A stretch of 64,000 nt of DNA from Melioribacteraceae bacterium (GCA_030584085.1 CP129490.1:2389511-2453510); one strand, 5' to 3'; positions 35,583 through 45,443 are shown, counted from the stretch's first letter. Made by a program: numbers and translations. The notes: generated by a model not told the origin, from the sequence alone.

Positions 35583-37469
35583 TTAGTTTATACTTTTTAC
35601 GGTATTGCCCCCTTTTTCGAGAGCTTTATTGAGTGCAAGTTCAGCATTTTCCAAAACAATTTTCACATCTGTTTTGCCCGAAGCGGAAGCCACTCCAACT
35701 GAAACTGTAAATGTAGTCTGTTTTGTTACAACTGCAATAGGTTTGCGTGCAATTTTAATTCTTAACTTCTCCGCCCATAAAAACACATCTTTTGTCGATG
35801 CATTAAAGAAATAAACTCCAAAGAGTCGCTCATCCAATCTACCAAGCAGATTAACGGGAGTAATTTCCTCTTTTATAATATTAGCAATAGATTTCAATAC
35901 TTTTGGGAAAGGGTTACTTTCAAACAATGACTCTTCCTCAATGAACTCGTCAATTTTTATTAATGCTATCGCTCCTTCGGCACCCATCTCGTTTGCTTTT
36001 ACCAGATCATTTCGTAATTGTGTTATAAACGTTTCTTGATTTAGAGTCTTTGTTTCAATATCAACAGAGAGTAAGCCCTTTAATACTTTTTGAGCTGAAA
36101 AAGAATGAACCATAAAAGAAAAGATTTTTGTTGCTTGTTTCATGAAGTGAACGTCTTCCGTTGTATAAAGATTTTTCTTTAATGATTCAAAACAGAGTAC
36201 ACCATAATTCTGATCATCATATATCAGAGGTATAGCCAAAAATGAACCGTCAAAACTTATGTCTTCATTTTTTGAGAATCTAAAATATTCTCCGGTGGAA
36301 GTATCATCAATTTTTATCGGCATACCACTTAGAATTGCTTTACCAACCAGTGTACCGCCTAATTCAACTTCAAAATTTTCACCGATATATTTAAGCGTTG
36401 TTTTATTTACAATTTTGGAAGTGCGGAATTTTTGATCGGTTGGATCAAAGTACACAAAAACAAATGAATTCCATTGCAGCAAATCTTTAACCGAAGTTTC
36501 CATCAAAGCGAAAAGTTCTTTTTCATTAGCAAATTTTTTTTCGATATTGAGAACACTAAGTAATGATTTTAATCTTTGTTCCGCTTGAGATTCGGCAAAT
36601 TTATCCTCAAAAAGTGAGATTATAATTGAGAGCACTCTTACAAATCTACCTAATGAATAAATGGTTTCGATTCCAAAAGCATCGTGCACTTTTGAATCCA
36701 AGGCTAAGACACCGGCTAATGATTTGCCATAAAATAATGGAACACCAACAAAACTTTTTATCCCTTGTTTAGAATTATAATAACGAATAACATCCCTTTC
36801 AGCGTTAGGTGTAATATCCGTAAGAAGTTCGGGTTCCTCTTTCTTAACTATTTTGCTTAGAATATCATCTTCAATTTCAAATTTTTGTTCCGTTATAAAT
36901 TCGGCTGAGCTTGAGACAAACTTCTCTAATGTTAATCTTTCTTTACTTTTGTTGTACCAAAAGAAAATTGATGTATGCGCCATGTAAGCTTCTTTAACAA
37001 CATTCAGTATTTTTTCTAATACAAATGCGAACTGCTCATCATGACTTACATTTTCAGGAAGTTCCTCCGTAGCAATTTGAGCAAAGTTTTGTTTTAAATC
37101 CGATGGCTTAAAGAAATCTCTTGATTTATTATCATGATAGCTGGGAGTATAATTTTCGCTTGTAATTACTTCTATTTTTGATGGTGATAATATTTTAAAA
37201 TCTTCACCGTCATCAAATTCGTAGTTTTTGTTTTTTGGTTCTGAATCAATTTGTTGATCAGGCTCAGATGGGACTTCATCAAATTTTGTATCAAAGGATT
37301 CTTCTCTAACACTATCTCTTAAAAAAATTATGAATCCGACATAAAGCACAAGTACTGCAGCGGAAATAATTTTTAATACTAGATCTTCGGCTAGGAACAG
37401 AATTGCAATCAGCACAGGAATAAGTGAGAAGATTAAAATTCGTTTCCTATTTCTTACACTTAATCCCAT
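35583..37469 (-). CDS. Membrane protein with two GAF domains and a degenerate GGDEF domain
   Basis: The 628-residue protein has two hydrophobic helices (about 11-28 and 32-50), an acidic spacer (55-145), GAF domains at about 145-290 and 310-455, and a GGDEF-like domain at 460-628. The signature site reads GRLDERLFGV (543-552), so the GG(D/E)EF residues needed to make cyclic di-GMP are missing. It probably senses a small molecule or redox signal and acts by contact, not by synthesis. It is first in the operon, 2 bases before deoB. Confidence 0.8.
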   Translation of the reverse strand: MGLSVRNRKRILIFSLIPVLIAILFLAEDLVLKIISAAVLVLYVGFIIFLRDSVREESFDTKFDEVPSEPDQQIDSEPKNKNYEFDDGEDFKILSPSKIEVITSENYTPSYHDNKSRDFFKPSDLKQNFAQIATEELPENVSHDEQFAFVLEKILNVVKEAYMAHTSIFFWYNKSKERLTLEKFVSSSAEFITEQKFEIEDDILSKIVKKEEPELLTDITPNAERDVIRYYNSKQGIKSFVGVPLFYGKSLAGVLALDSKVHDAFGIETIYSLGRFVRVLSIIISLFEDKFAESQAEQRLKSLLSVLNIEKKFANEKELFALMETSVKDLLQWNSFVFVYFDPTDQKFRTSKIVNKTTLKYIGENFEVELGGTLVGKAILSGMPIKIDDTSTGEYFRFSKNEDISFDGSFLAIPLIYDDQNYGVLCFESLKKNLYTTEDVHFMKQATKIFSFMVHSFSAQKVLKGLLSVDIETKTLNQETFITQLRNDLVKANEMGAEGAIALIKIDEFIEEESLFESNPFPKVLKSIANIIKEEITPVNLLGRLDERLFGVYFFNASTKDVFLWAEKLRIKIARKPIAVVTKQTTFTVSVGVASASGKTDVKIVLENAELALNKALEKGGNTVKSIN

Positions 37470-37537
37470 AATATAGTTTTGTTGTTAAGAAGTTGAAAAA
37501 AAGCGATGTATAATAACAAAAGTTCAGCAAAAATTCA

Positions 37538-38119
37538 TTAATAGAATAGCTTATGGAGTCGAGAAACGATTTCTTTTTTACCGGTTCCTTTTACAGCCGA
37601 GTGAAGCAAAAGATTGTCCCCGTATGAGGCTTCGGGGAAATAATCTCTTATCTCTGATTTACGTCTAGCAATTTCAGATTGTTTAAGTTTATCAACTTTA
37701 TTTAATACCAGCGTGTATGGAAGTTGAAGAGAAATCAATAATTCATTCAATAACAGATCTAAATCAGTTGGGTGATGCCGAGCGTCAATCAAATGAAAAA
37801 TTGTAACTATTTGTCGATCACTCCGAAAATAATTACCAATTAGTTTATGCCATTCTTCTCTTTCTTTTTTTGAAACTTTGGCATAACCGAAACCGGGCAA
37901 ATCTACAATATAAAATTTATCATCAACGTTATAATAATTAATTAATCTCGTTTTACCTGGATTGGAGCTTGTCAATGCTATATTCTTACGGTTAAATATA
38001 TTATTAATAAATGAAGACTTTCCGACATTTGATCTTCCCGCCAGCACGATTTCCGGCATAATCAATTTCGGAAGTTGATTCATCAACTTGACGGATTTTA
38101 TAAAGGTTATATTCATCAT
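37538..38119 (-). CDS. engB: GTP-binding protein EngB/YsxC
   Basis: The 193-residue small GTPase helps assemble the large ribosomal subunit. G1 GRSNVGKSS, G2 PGKTRLINYY, G3 DLPGFGYAK and G4 LVLNKVDK are all seen. I use the first ATG at 38119; an in-frame TTG at 38125 lies inside the T-run of the rplQ terminator. No Shine-Dalgarno is clear, probably because the terminator takes that space. Confidence 0.93.
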   Translation of the reverse strand: MMNITFIKSVKLMNQLPKLIMPEIVLAGRSNVGKSSFINNIFNRKNIALTSSNPGKTRLINYYNVDDKFYIVDLPGFGYAKVSKKEREEWHKLIGNYFRSDRQIVTIFHLIDARHHPTDLDLLLNELLISLQLPYTLVLNKVDKLKQSEIARRKSEIRDYFPEASYGDNLLLHSAVKGTGKKEIVSRLHKLFY

Positions 38120-38123
38120 ATGC

Positions 38124-38152
38124 AAAAAAAAAGAGTAACCAATGGTTACTCT
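38124..38152 (-). terminator. Terminator of the ribosomal/rpoA gene cluster
   Basis: AGAGTAACC and GGTTACTCT form a 9-base stem with a 3-base loop, followed by nine T on the minus strand. It lies 31 bases after the rplQ stop and closes the long cluster. The engB start codon is directly after its T-run. Confidence 0.92.
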
Positions 38153-38182
38153 CTCAATTTAATAAAACTAACAGGAAGTTAC

Positions 38183-38773
38183 TTATTTATCTTCACCTTT
38201 GTCTTCTTTATCTGACTTTTTAGATTTTGTTTCTTTTTTAGCTGTGGTTGTTTTTTTCGCACCGGTAGATTTTGCTTTTGTTGTTTTCTTCGGTTTTTCT
38301 TTTGTTTCTTCAACTACATCAGCATCAGCAGCTTCTTCCTTCTTAGGTGCTTTTTTAGATTTGGTTGTTTTTGATTCAGCTTTATCCTTAGCTTCTTTCT
38401 TTTGAGCATGGATTTCGTTGTAATCAACTAATTCAACAATTGCTAATTCAGCAGCGTCACCTAAACGATGTCCAAGTTTTACAACTCTAGTATAACCACC
38501 CGGTCTATCGCCGATCTTTTCAACAATTTCGCCAAAGAGTTCTTTAAGCACTTCTTTATCTTTAATGAACTTTGCAATGTGTCTTCTAGAACCAATATTA
38601 TCATTCTTTGCTTTAGTAATCAACGGTTCTACAAACTTTTTAGTTTCTTTAGCTTTTGCCACTGTTGTTTTGATTTTCTTGTATCTTAACAACTGTGTAG
38701 CTAATTCATTTAAAGTAGCTCGTCTATGACTAGCGGTTCTTCCTAATTTTCTACCTTTAACTCTGTGTCTCAT
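38183..38773 (-). CDS. rplQ: Ribosomal protein bL17 with long charged tail
   Basis: The first ~120 residues are a normal L17 (MRHRVKGRKLGRTASHRRA). After residue ~122 there is a 74-residue tail of Lys, Glu, Ala and Thr. Such low-complexity tails occur in L17 of related phyla. It is the last gene of the cluster, before the terminator. Reading through the tail in other frames gives long open frames that are not genes. Confidence 0.95.
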   Translation of the reverse strand: MRHRVKGRKLGRTASHRRATLNELATQLLRYKKIKTTVAKAKETKKFVEPLITKAKNDNIGSRRHIAKFIKDKEVLKELFGEIVEKIGDRPGGYTRVVKLGHRLGDAAELAIVELVDYNEIHAQKKEAKDKAESKTTKSKKAPKKEEAADADVVEETKEKPKKTTKAKSTGAKKTTTAKKETKSKKSDKEDKGEDK

Positions 38774-38794
38774 TCTTAAACCTTACGGGATTTA

Positions 38795-39790
38795 TTAGTT
38801 TGTTTCAGTTTTTTCGATAATATATTTATCAACGTCCATTCCAAATTCGAGACCGTAGTTTTCAACAATCTCAATTAATTCTGCTAAAGATTTTCTTCCG
38901 AAATTTCTGAATTTGAGCATTTCACTTTCGTCTTTTCTTACAAGATCACCAAGAATTTTGATGTTTGCAGCTTTTAAACAATTGTGTGAACGAACACTCA
39001 ATTCCAAATCATCAACGCTTGTAAGTAGAATCTTTTTGACTCTTTCAGACTCCGCGTCTTTCTCGTTTTCTACTTTATCTTCTTCTTGTGTCATATCAAA
39101 ATTGATAAACAAATTGATATGATCTCTGAGAATATTAGCCGCACCGCTTAATGCGTCTTCCGGTGTAATTGAACCATCGGTTGTTACTTCGATAGATAAT
39201 TTTTCAAAATCATTACTTTCACCGATTCGTACGTTTTCAACATCGTATCTAACGTTTTTTATCGGAGTATAAATTGAATCTATTGGAATCAACCCAATTG
39301 TTTGATCTTGAATTTTTTGCTCATTACTTGGAACATATCCTTTACCAAACCCAAATCTCAACTCCATTACTAAGTTAGCTTCTTTGTTCAAAGTAGCGAT
39401 ATGAAGATCTGGATTTAGAATTTCGATATCTGCAGAAGCATCTTGAAGATCTTTTGCTTTTAATTCACCATGACCTTTTAGTGATAATTCTAATTTTGTA
39501 GCTTTCTTATTGATGATTCTCATTCTAACTTGCTTAAGATTTAGAACGATTTCCGTAACATCTTCAACTATTCCGGGCACCGAAGTAAATTCGTGCAAAA
39601 CACCTTCTATCTTAACCGCATTAATTGCAGCGCCGGTTAAAGATGATAAGAGAACTCTTCTAAGAGAATTCCCTAAAGTAACACCAAATCCTCTTTCGAG
39701 GGGCTGCATAATAAACTTACCATAATTTTCATTTGCTGTTTTTTCGTCAAGTACTAATCCGTCTGGCATCTTTATAAAAGGATAGCTCAT
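38795..39790 (-). CDS. rpoA: RNA polymerase alpha subunit
   Basis: The 331-residue protein has the N-terminal dimerisation domain (FIMQPLERGFGVTLGNSLRR) and the C-terminal DNA- and activator-binding domain (VDDLELSVRSHNCLKAANI, then FGRKSLAELIE). It lies between rpsD and rplQ as in most bacteria. Length is normal. Confidence 0.97.
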   Translation of the reverse strand: MSYPFIKMPDGLVLDEKTANENYGKFIMQPLERGFGVTLGNSLRRVLLSSLTGAAINAVKIEGVLHEFTSVPGIVEDVTEIVLNLKQVRMRIINKKATKLELSLKGHGELKAKDLQDASADIEILNPDLHIATLNKEANLVMELRFGFGKGYVPSNEQKIQDQTIGLIPIDSIYTPIKNVRYDVENVRIGESNDFEKLSIEVTTDGSITPEDALSGAANILRDHINLFINFDMTQEEDKVENEKDAESERVKKILLTSVDDLELSVRSHNCLKAANIKILGDLVRKDESEMLKFRNFGRKSLAELIEIVENYGLEFGMDVDKYIIEKTETN

Positions 39791-39826
39791 TTAGCTCCTC
39801 TTCTAATTTAATTCTAAATTTGTGAA

Positions 39827-40453
39827 TTACTTAGAGTACAACTCAACAATTAATTGTTCATTAGCGTTAAGCGGTATCTCTTCACGTGTAGGTAATTGAA
39901 CAAAAGTACCGGATAGACCTGCTTTATCTATAATTAACCAACTGTATAAATTTTCTTTTGTTCTTCTTAGTGAATCGTGAATTGCATCCAACTTTTTACT
40001 TTTATCTCGAACTGATATAACATCGCCGGGAGCGAGTGCATATGATGGAATATCAACAACGTTTCCGTTTACATTAAAGTGTCTATGTTTAACCAATTGT
40101 CTGGCAGCTTTTCTAGAAGGAGCGAATCCTAATCTAAAAACAACGTTATCTAATCTTCGTTCAAGAAGTTGGATCAGGTTTTCACCTGTAACACCTTTTT
40201 GTCTGTTTGCCCGCTCAAAATAATTTCTGAACTGAGTTTCTAACAAACCATAAATTCTTTTAACTTTCTGTTTTTCTCTTAACTGAACTCCGTACTCTGA
40301 GAATTTACCACGGCGGCTTAAACCATGTTCTCCCGGAGGGAAGTTTTTCTTTTCTATTTCACATTTTTCCGAATGACATTTCGATCCTTTGAGAAATAAT
40401 TTCTGTCGTTCTCTTCTGCACAACTTGCAGCTTGGTCCTGTGTATCTGGCCAT
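39827..40453 (-). CDS. rpsD: Ribosomal protein uS4
   Basis: The 208-residue small-subunit assembly protein starts [15 protein letters not shown]. It is the zinc-binding form, with C9, C12, C26 and C31. The S4 RNA-binding domain ([18 protein letters not shown]) follows. Confidence 0.96.
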   Translation of the reverse strand: MARYTGPSCKLCRRERQKLFLKGSKCHSEKCEIEKKNFPPGEHGLSRRGKFSEYGVQLREKQKVKRIYGLLETQFRNYFERANRQKGVTGENLIQLLERRLDNVVFRLGFAPSRKAARQLVKHRHFNVNGNVVDIPSYALAPGDVISVRDKSKKLDAIHDSLRRTKENLYSWLIIDKAGLSGTFVQLPTREEIPLNANEQLIVELYSK

Positions 40454-40467
40454 TAACTTTCTCCTCG

Positions 40468-40854
40468 TTATACTCTTCTACGTTTAGGTGGTCTACAACC
40501 GTTATGCGGTATTGGCGTAATGTCTTTAATTGCAAGGATTTGCAAACCGGCTGTATTAAGCGCTCTAATTGCAGCTTCACGACCGGAACCGGGTCCTTTT
40601 ACAAAAACATCAACTCTTCTAAGCCCAAGATCGTGTGCTTCTTTTGCAGCCGCTTCGGCCGTTACTTGCGCAGCAAAAGGTGTGTTCTTACGAGAACCTT
40701 TAAAACCATTTTTACCTGCAGACGACCACGAAATCGTGTTACCGTATATATCTGTTAATGTAACGATTACGTTATTAAAAGAAGCTTTGATGTGAGCTAC
40801 CCCAACCGCGTCAACATGTACTTTCTTTTTCGTTTTTCTTTGAACTTTAGCCAA
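40468..40854 (-). CDS. rpsK: Ribosomal protein uS11
   Basis: The 128-residue protein of the 30S platform carries [16 protein letters not shown] and the basic end [11 protein letters not shown]. It is 14 bases before rpsD. Confidence 0.96.
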   Translation of the reverse strand: MAKVQRKTKKKVHVDAVGVAHIKASFNNVIVTLTDIYGNTISWSSAGKNGFKGSRKNTPFAAQVTAEAAAKEAHDLGLRRVDVFVKGPGSGREAAIRALNTAGLQILAIKDITPIPHNGCRPPKRRRV

Positions 40855-40877
40855 AACTAAATTCCTCCGTTATTAAA

Positions 40878-41261
40878 TTACTTCTTAGTAGGTGCTTTTT
40901 TCTTACCAGCAACAGTTCTTCTTTTACCTTTTCTTGTTCTGGAGTTTGTTCGGGTTCGCTGACCTCTAACAGGAAGTCCTCTTCTATGTCTCAACCCTCG
41001 GTAACTACCGATATCCATAAGTCTCTTAATATTTTGTTGAACCTCACTTCGCAGCGCACCTTCAACTTTGAATTCTGCTGTCATTATCGAACGAATTTTT
41101 GCAACTTCGCTTTCATCCAGTTCAGAAACTTTTTTGTTAGGATCAACTTGAGCTTTTTCCAAAATATGCAAAGCTGTAACTTGACCGATACCATAGATGT
41201 AGGTCAATCCTATATACGCTTTCTTGTTTTTTGGTAAGTCAACACCTGCAATACGAGCCAA
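40878..41261 (-). CDS. rpsM: Ribosomal protein uS13
   Basis: The 127-residue 30S head protein starts [38 protein letters not shown] and a Lys-rich C-terminal tail reach toward the tRNA sites. Confidence 0.96.
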   Translation of the reverse strand: MARIAGVDLPKNKKAYIGLTYIYGIGQVTALHILEKAQVDPNKKVSELDESEVAKIRSIMTAEFKVEGALRSEVQQNIKRLMDIGSYRGLRHRRGLPVRGQRTRTNSRTRKGKRRTVAGKKKAPTKK

Positions 41262-41278
41262 ACCTAAACCTCCTTATT

Positions 41279-41392
41279 TTATCCTTGACGTTGTTTGTGT
41301 TTTGGATTTTTACAAATTACTCTTACAACGCCTTTTCTTTTTATTACTTTGCAATGTTCACAAATTTTTCTTACTGAAGCACGAACTTTCAT
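41279..41392 (-). CDS. rpmJ: Ribosomal protein bL36
   Basis: This 37-residue gene is short and easily missed. The protein reads [16 protein letters not shown] and on, with zinc ligands C11, C14, C27 and H32, the zinc-binding form. It lies between infA and rpsM in the standard order. The stop is TAA at 41279-41281. Confidence 0.95.
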   Translation of the reverse strand: MKVRASVRKICEHCKVIKRKGVVRVICKNPKHKQRQG

Positions 41393-41407
41393 TTTATCTC
41401 CGAAAAA

Positions 41408-41626
41408 CTATTTATATCTGTACGTAATTCTACCTTTATTCAAATCGTAGGGTGACATTTCAATTGCAACTTTGTCACCAACTAAAATTTTAATAAAGTG
41501 CATTCTCATTTTACCCGAAATGTGAGCCAATATCTCATGCCCGTTATCGAGTTTAACTTTAAAATTTGCGTTAGGCAGCGTCTCAGTTACTACACCATCA
41601 ACTTTTATTGGACCTTGTTTTGCCAT
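41408..41626 (-). CDS. infA: Translation initiation factor IF-1
   Basis: The 72-residue OB-fold protein binds the ribosomal A site during initiation. It contains [20 protein letters not shown] and [20 protein letters not shown], the family core. It follows the map gene by 7 bases. Confidence 0.96.
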   Translation of the reverse strand: MAKQGPIKVDGVVTETLPNANFKVKLDNGHEILAHISGKMRMHFIKILVGDKVAIEMSPYDLNKGRITYRYK

Positions 41627-41633
41627 TTAATCT

Positions 41634-42395
41634 TTATACTATTGTTAAAATTTCTGCCTTACCGTCAACTATCGCAACTGAATGCTCAAAATGACATGAT
41701 GCTGTTCCATCACTTGTTAAAACCGTCCAGCCATCATCAGCTACATAAACCGAAGATTTCCCAAGGTTTATCATCGGTTCAATTGCTATTGTCATTCCAT
41801 TTTTAATAAGAGCACCGGAACCTGGTCTTCCATAATTTGGGACTTGCGGTTCTTCATGAAGATATTTACCCATTCCATGACCACACAAATCCTTTACAAC
41901 AGAAAATCCTTCCTTTTCAACATATGATTGAACAGCGTAACCAATATCACCGATTCTATTTCCTACTCGAGCTTGTTCAATGGCCTTATACAATGATTTT
42001 TCGGTAACGCCCATAAGTTTCAATTTTTCTGAACTTAGTTCCCCGATAGCAATTGAAATGGCTGCATCACCAAAGTAGCCGTTCTTTTCGACACCAACAT
42101 CAACTGATAGAATTTCACCGTTTTGTAAAAGTCTATCACTTGGTATTCCGTGAACTACCTCATCATCAATTGAAGAACAAATTGAGCCGGGAAAATCAAA
42201 AGAACCGGATTGTGAATAACCTTTGAATGCCGGAATTGCGTCATTACTTCTTATATAATCTTCCGCAATTTTATCTAATTCTAAAGTCGATTTTCCTATT
42301 TCAGCGTATCTCTTAACAAGTTGCAATGTTTCTGCAACAATTTTACAACTTTCTCTTATGTAATCAATTTCTTTTTTAGTCTTAATAAGAATCAC
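41634..42395 (-). CDS. map: Methionine aminopeptidase type I
   Basis: The 253-residue enzyme removes the initiator methionine from new proteins. The five metal ligands are D99, D110, H173, E206 and E237, and H82 is the substrate-side histidine. There is no N-terminal zinc finger extension, so it is the simple type I form. It lies between secY and infA, with no adk gene. Confidence 0.96.
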   Translation of the reverse strand: MILIKTKKEIDYIRESCKIVAETLQLVKRYAEIGKSTLELDKIAEDYIRSNDAIPAFKGYSQSGSFDFPGSICSSIDDEVVHGIPSDRLLQNGEILSVDVGVEKNGYFGDAAISIAIGELSSEKLKLMGVTEKSLYKAIEQARVGNRIGDIGYAVQSYVEKEGFSVVKDLCGHGMGKYLHEEPQVPNYGRPGSGALIKNGMTIAIEPMINLGKSSVYVADDGWTVLTSDGTASCHFEHSVAIVDGKAEILTIV

Positions 42396-42403
42396 AACAA
42401 AAC

Positions 42404-43741
42404 CTAACCTCTACGACCACGCAATTTTCCGGACTTCATAAATCCATCATAATGTCTCATCAACAAGTGTGATTCAATTTGATTTAGTGTATCAAGTGCA
42501 ACACCAACCATAATTAATAAACTTGTACCGCCAAAGAACTGCGAGAAACTTCCTGAAACACCAAATCGATTTACAAATGCCGGTAATATCGCAACAATTG
42601 CTAAAAAGACAGAACCGGGCAAAGTAATTTTCGTTAAAATATTATCTATAAATTCAGCAGTTTGTTTTCCTGGACGAATACCCGGGACAAAGCCACCTTG
42701 TTTTTTCATATTTTCAGCAACGTCCTGCGGATTAAATGCAATAGCAGTATAGAAATATGTAAAGAACACAATCATCAAAGCATATATTGCAGAGTAAGTG
42801 AATGAGGTATAAACAAAATAACCGGCTAACGACTGCATAAATTCACTATCAGGGAAAAATGATAATACTGTATTAGGAATAAACATGATTGATTGAGCAA
42901 AAATAATAGGCATTACACCAGCCGTATTAACTCGCAATGGGATATATTGTGTCACACCACCATAAACTTTTCTTCCTACCACACGTTTTGCATACTGAAC
43001 CGGAATTCTTCTAGTACCTTGAGTAACCAAAACAATTCCAGCAATTACCGCAACCATGAAGAAAAGTATTACAATTTCGATAACAATGTTTCTTGTACCA
43101 GCAGCAATTAATCTGTATTCATCAATCATAGCGAACGGAAGCATATTAATGATACCGATGAAAATGATAAGCGATATACCGTTGCCAATTCCCTTTTCAG
43201 TTATTTGCTCACCCATCCACATCATAAACACAGTACCGGCAACCAAGAACACAACTGCGGTAAAAGTAAATCCAAACCCCGATACTTCAGGTGAAATGAT
43301 CGGTACACCGTTCGCAGTCATACTTGATAATAAAATTGTAACACTCCAAGCCTGAAGTGCTGAAATTCCTACAGTTCCATATCTTGTTAACTGAGTAATT
43401 TTCTTACGACCTTCTTCCCCTTCTCTTTGAAGTTTTTGGAAGTAAGGAACAACTGCACCCAATAACTGAATAATGATGGATGCACTGATATAAGGCATAA
43501 TTCCTAAAGCAAACACGGCAGCATTAGAAAAAGCTCCACCAACAAATAGATCGTAGAGACCAAATAAGTTATCGGATGTTTGATTAGCCATTGCTTCGGA
43601 TAACACACGTGCATCAACACCGGGTAATGTTATGTGCGCACCGATTCTGACAATCACTAAAAGAGCCAAGGTGTAAAGAATTCGCTGCCTTAGCTCGTGA
43701 ATTTTAAAAATATTCCGGAAGGTGTCTTGTAATTTTCCCAT
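42404..43741 (-). CDS. secY: Protein translocase subunit SecY
   Basis: The 445-residue channel protein has ten membrane helices and forms the core of the Sec translocon. MPYISASIIIQLL, GNGISLIIFIGI and the cytoplasmic loop PYFQKLQREGEEGRKKI are visible. It starts where rplO stops (shared base), so the two are coupled. Confidence 0.96.
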   Translation of the reverse strand: MGKLQDTFRNIFKIHELRQRILYTLALLVIVRIGAHITLPGVDARVLSEAMANQTSDNLFGLYDLFVGGAFSNAAVFALGIMPYISASIIIQLLGAVVPYFQKLQREGEEGRKKITQLTRYGTVGISALQAWSVTILLSSMTANGVPIISPEVSGFGFTFTAVVFLVAGTVFMMWMGEQITEKGIGNGISLIIFIGIINMLPFAMIDEYRLIAAGTRNIVIEIVILFFMVAVIAGIVLVTQGTRRIPVQYAKRVVGRKVYGGVTQYIPLRVNTAGVMPIIFAQSIMFIPNTVLSFFPDSEFMQSLAGYFVYTSFTYSAIYALMIVFFTYFYTAIAFNPQDVAENMKKQGGFVPGIRPGKQTAEFIDNILTKITLPGSVFLAIVAILPAFVNRFGVSGSFSQFFGGTSLLIMVGVALDTLNQIESHLLMRHYDGFMKSGKLRGRRG

Positions 43742-44202
43742 TAAACTTTCGTCTCTTTAATAGTTCCACCAGCAGATTCAATTTTTTCTTTAGCCGAAGC
43801 ACTAAATGCATTAGCTTCAACTTCTAATTTAACTTTTAATTCACCTTGGCCAAGTATCTTGTAAGGTCCAACTTTATTAATAACACCGGCTTTATAAAGA
43901 GCAACAGCATCAACTTTACCGTTTTCGAGTTTATTATCATCGGCTAATTTTTGCAGTGTACTTACATTAATCGGTTGATATTCAACTCTAAACCGGTTGG
44001 TAAAACCGCGCTTCGGAACTCTTCTTTGAAGCGGCATCTGACCACCTTCAAACCAAGCTCTGTACTTTGCACCAGATCTAGATTTTTGACCATTCATACC
44101 TCTCGTAGCTGTACCACCATGGCCGGATCCTTCACCGCGACCTACGCGTTTTCTAGTTTTTCTTGATCCTTCTGCATATTTAAGATTACTTAGAATATCC
44201 AT
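43741..44202 (-). CDS. rplO: Ribosomal protein uL15
   Basis: The 153-residue 50S protein has the Gly/Arg-rich N-terminal part (KRVGRGEGSGHGGTATRG, GQKSRSG) and a globular C-terminal domain. It lies between rpmD and secY. Confidence 0.96.
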   Translation of the reverse strand: MDILSNLKYAEGSRKTRKRVGRGEGSGHGGTATRGMNGQKSRSGAKYRAWFEGGQMPLQRRVPKRGFTNRFRVEYQPINVSTLQKLADDNKLENGKVDAVALYKAGVINKVGPYKILGQGELKVKLEVEANAFSASAKEKIESAGGTIKETKV

Positions 44203-44210
44203 TTAATCCT

Positions 44211-44405
44211 CTATTCTTCAATTTCTTCTACACTGACTAAGTGTGATACTTTATTAATCATTCCTCTTATCTGAGGGGTATCGTTATGTACTTTAAAATA
44301 ATTTGGTCTGCCAAGTCCTAAAGCCTCTATTGTAAGCTTTTGATCTTTCGGCCTATCAATCACACTTTTTGTTTGAATAACTTTTATTTTTTTCTTTTTT
44401 GCCAT
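44211..44405 (-). CDS. rpmD: Ribosomal protein uL30
   Basis: The 64-residue protein has KVIQTKSVIDRPKDQKLTIE and ALGLGRPNYFKV, with RGMINKVSHLVSVEE at its end. Short and full-length for bacterial L30. Confidence 0.93.
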   Translation of the reverse strand: MAKKKKIKVIQTKSVIDRPKDQKLTIEALGLGRPNYFKVHNDTPQIRGMINKVSHLVSVEEIEE

Positions 44406-44421
44406 TACACTGCCTCAACAA

Positions 44422-44928
44422 TTAAGCATTGAAAAGTTGTTGAATTTCCATACCACGTTTACGAGCCATACTTGCCGCATTGAGTAGGTTCAATAATCCA
44501 TTTAATGTTGCTTTAACCTGGTTGTGCGGATTTGAAGAGCCTAAAGATTTAGTTAATATATCTTGAACTCCAGCTGATTCTAATACTGCACGAACTCCAC
44601 CGCCAGCAATCAATCCAGTACCGGGAGAAGCAGGTTTTAATAGAACCTTACCAGCGCCAAATTTACCAAGTATTTCATGAGGAATAGTTCCTTTAACTAC
44701 CGGAACACGATAGACATTCTTTTTAGCGTCATCAATTCCTTTTGAGATAGCATCGGTGACTTCGTTAGCTTTACCTAAACCAACACCAACGTGACCATTA
44801 CCGTCGCCAACAACCACAATAGCATTAAAGCTGAATCTTCTACCACCTTTTACAACTTTAGCAACACGGTTGATATGAACAACTTTTTCTTTAAGATTTT
44901 CGATTCCGGATACTTTTTTGTACCTCAA
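44422..44928 (-). CDS. rpsE: Ribosomal protein uS5
   Basis: The 168-residue 30S protein has the double-stranded RNA-binding fold ([20 protein letters not shown]) and the fidelity-related loop [14 protein letters not shown]. It is preceded by a tRNA-Gln gene, which is unusual for this place in the spc cluster. Confidence 0.96.
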   Translation of the reverse strand: MRYKKVSGIENLKEKVVHINRVAKVVKGGRRFSFNAIVVVGDGNGHVGVGLGKANEVTDAISKGIDDAKKNVYRVPVVKGTIPHEILGKFGAGKVLLKPASPGTGLIAGGGVRAVLESAGVQDILTKSLGSSNPHNQVKATLNGLLNLLNAASMARKRGMEIQQLFNA

Positions 44929-44983
44929 TTTCTAACTCCTTAGTTACAATAAATATTCTATTGGTGTATTACTTTTTTACTTG

Positions 44984-45054
44984 CTGCCGGGAGAGGATTC
45001 GAACCTCTACAGACGCCTCCAAAGGGCGTAGTCCTACCGTTAGACGACCCGGCA
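44984..45054 (-). tRNA. tRNA-Gln (anticodon TTG)
   Basis: The 71-base cloverleaf folds fully. Acceptor strand TGCCGGG pairs with CCCGGCA, D-arm GTC/GAC, anticodon stem ACGCC/GGCGT with loop CTTTGGA (anticodon TTG, codon CAA), and T-arm AGAGG/CCTCT with TTCGAAT. The U1-A72 first pair and discriminator G73 are as in glutamine tRNAs. The CCA end is not encoded. It sits between rplR (stop 6 bases upstream) and rpsE, inside the ribosomal protein gene run and on the same strand. Confidence 0.95.
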
Positions 45055-45059
45055 ATGAC

Positions 45060-45425
45060 CTAAATTTTTAATCCGCCTTCTCTTGCACCATCGGCAACAG
45101 CTTTAACGCGTCCATGGTATCTATAAATATTTCGATCAAAGATGGCAGATTTTATACCGTATTCAACAGCTTTTTTAGCAGCTAAAGAACCAACAATTTT
45201 GCTTTTCTCTGTTTTCGTTTTAGCTTTTTTTACTTCATCTGCAATTTCTTTAGAAATCGAAGAAACTGAAAATAATGTTTTGCCGGCATTATCATCAATA
45301 AATTGAACATAAATCTGATTTAAGCTGCGGAAAATATTCATTCTTGGTCTTTCCGCTGTTCCCCAGATTTTTTTTCGAACTCTAATTTTCTTTTTAGCTT
45401 GTTGTAATTGTGTTTTTCTTAACAT
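45060..45425 (-). CDS. rplR: Ribosomal protein uL18
   Basis: The 121-residue 5S rRNA-binding protein has ERPRMNIFRSLNQIYVQFID and the C-terminal YHGRVKAVADGAREGGLKI. The stop TAG is only 6 bases from the tRNA-Gln 5' end, so the RNA must be cut between them. Confidence 0.96.
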   Translation of the reverse strand: MLRKTQLQQAKKKIRVRKKIWGTAERPRMNIFRSLNQIYVQFIDDNAGKTLFSVSSISKEIADEVKKAKTKTEKSKIVGSLAAKKAVEYGIKSAIFDRNIYRYHGRVKAVADGAREGGLKI

Positions 45426-45443
45426 AGCTTAACTAATCTCCCA

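Noticed and set aside
38199-38405. Plus-strand open frame over the rplQ tail
   Set aside because: It is the antisense of the low-complexity Lys/Glu tail of L17; hydrophobic composition is the mirror of the charged codons.
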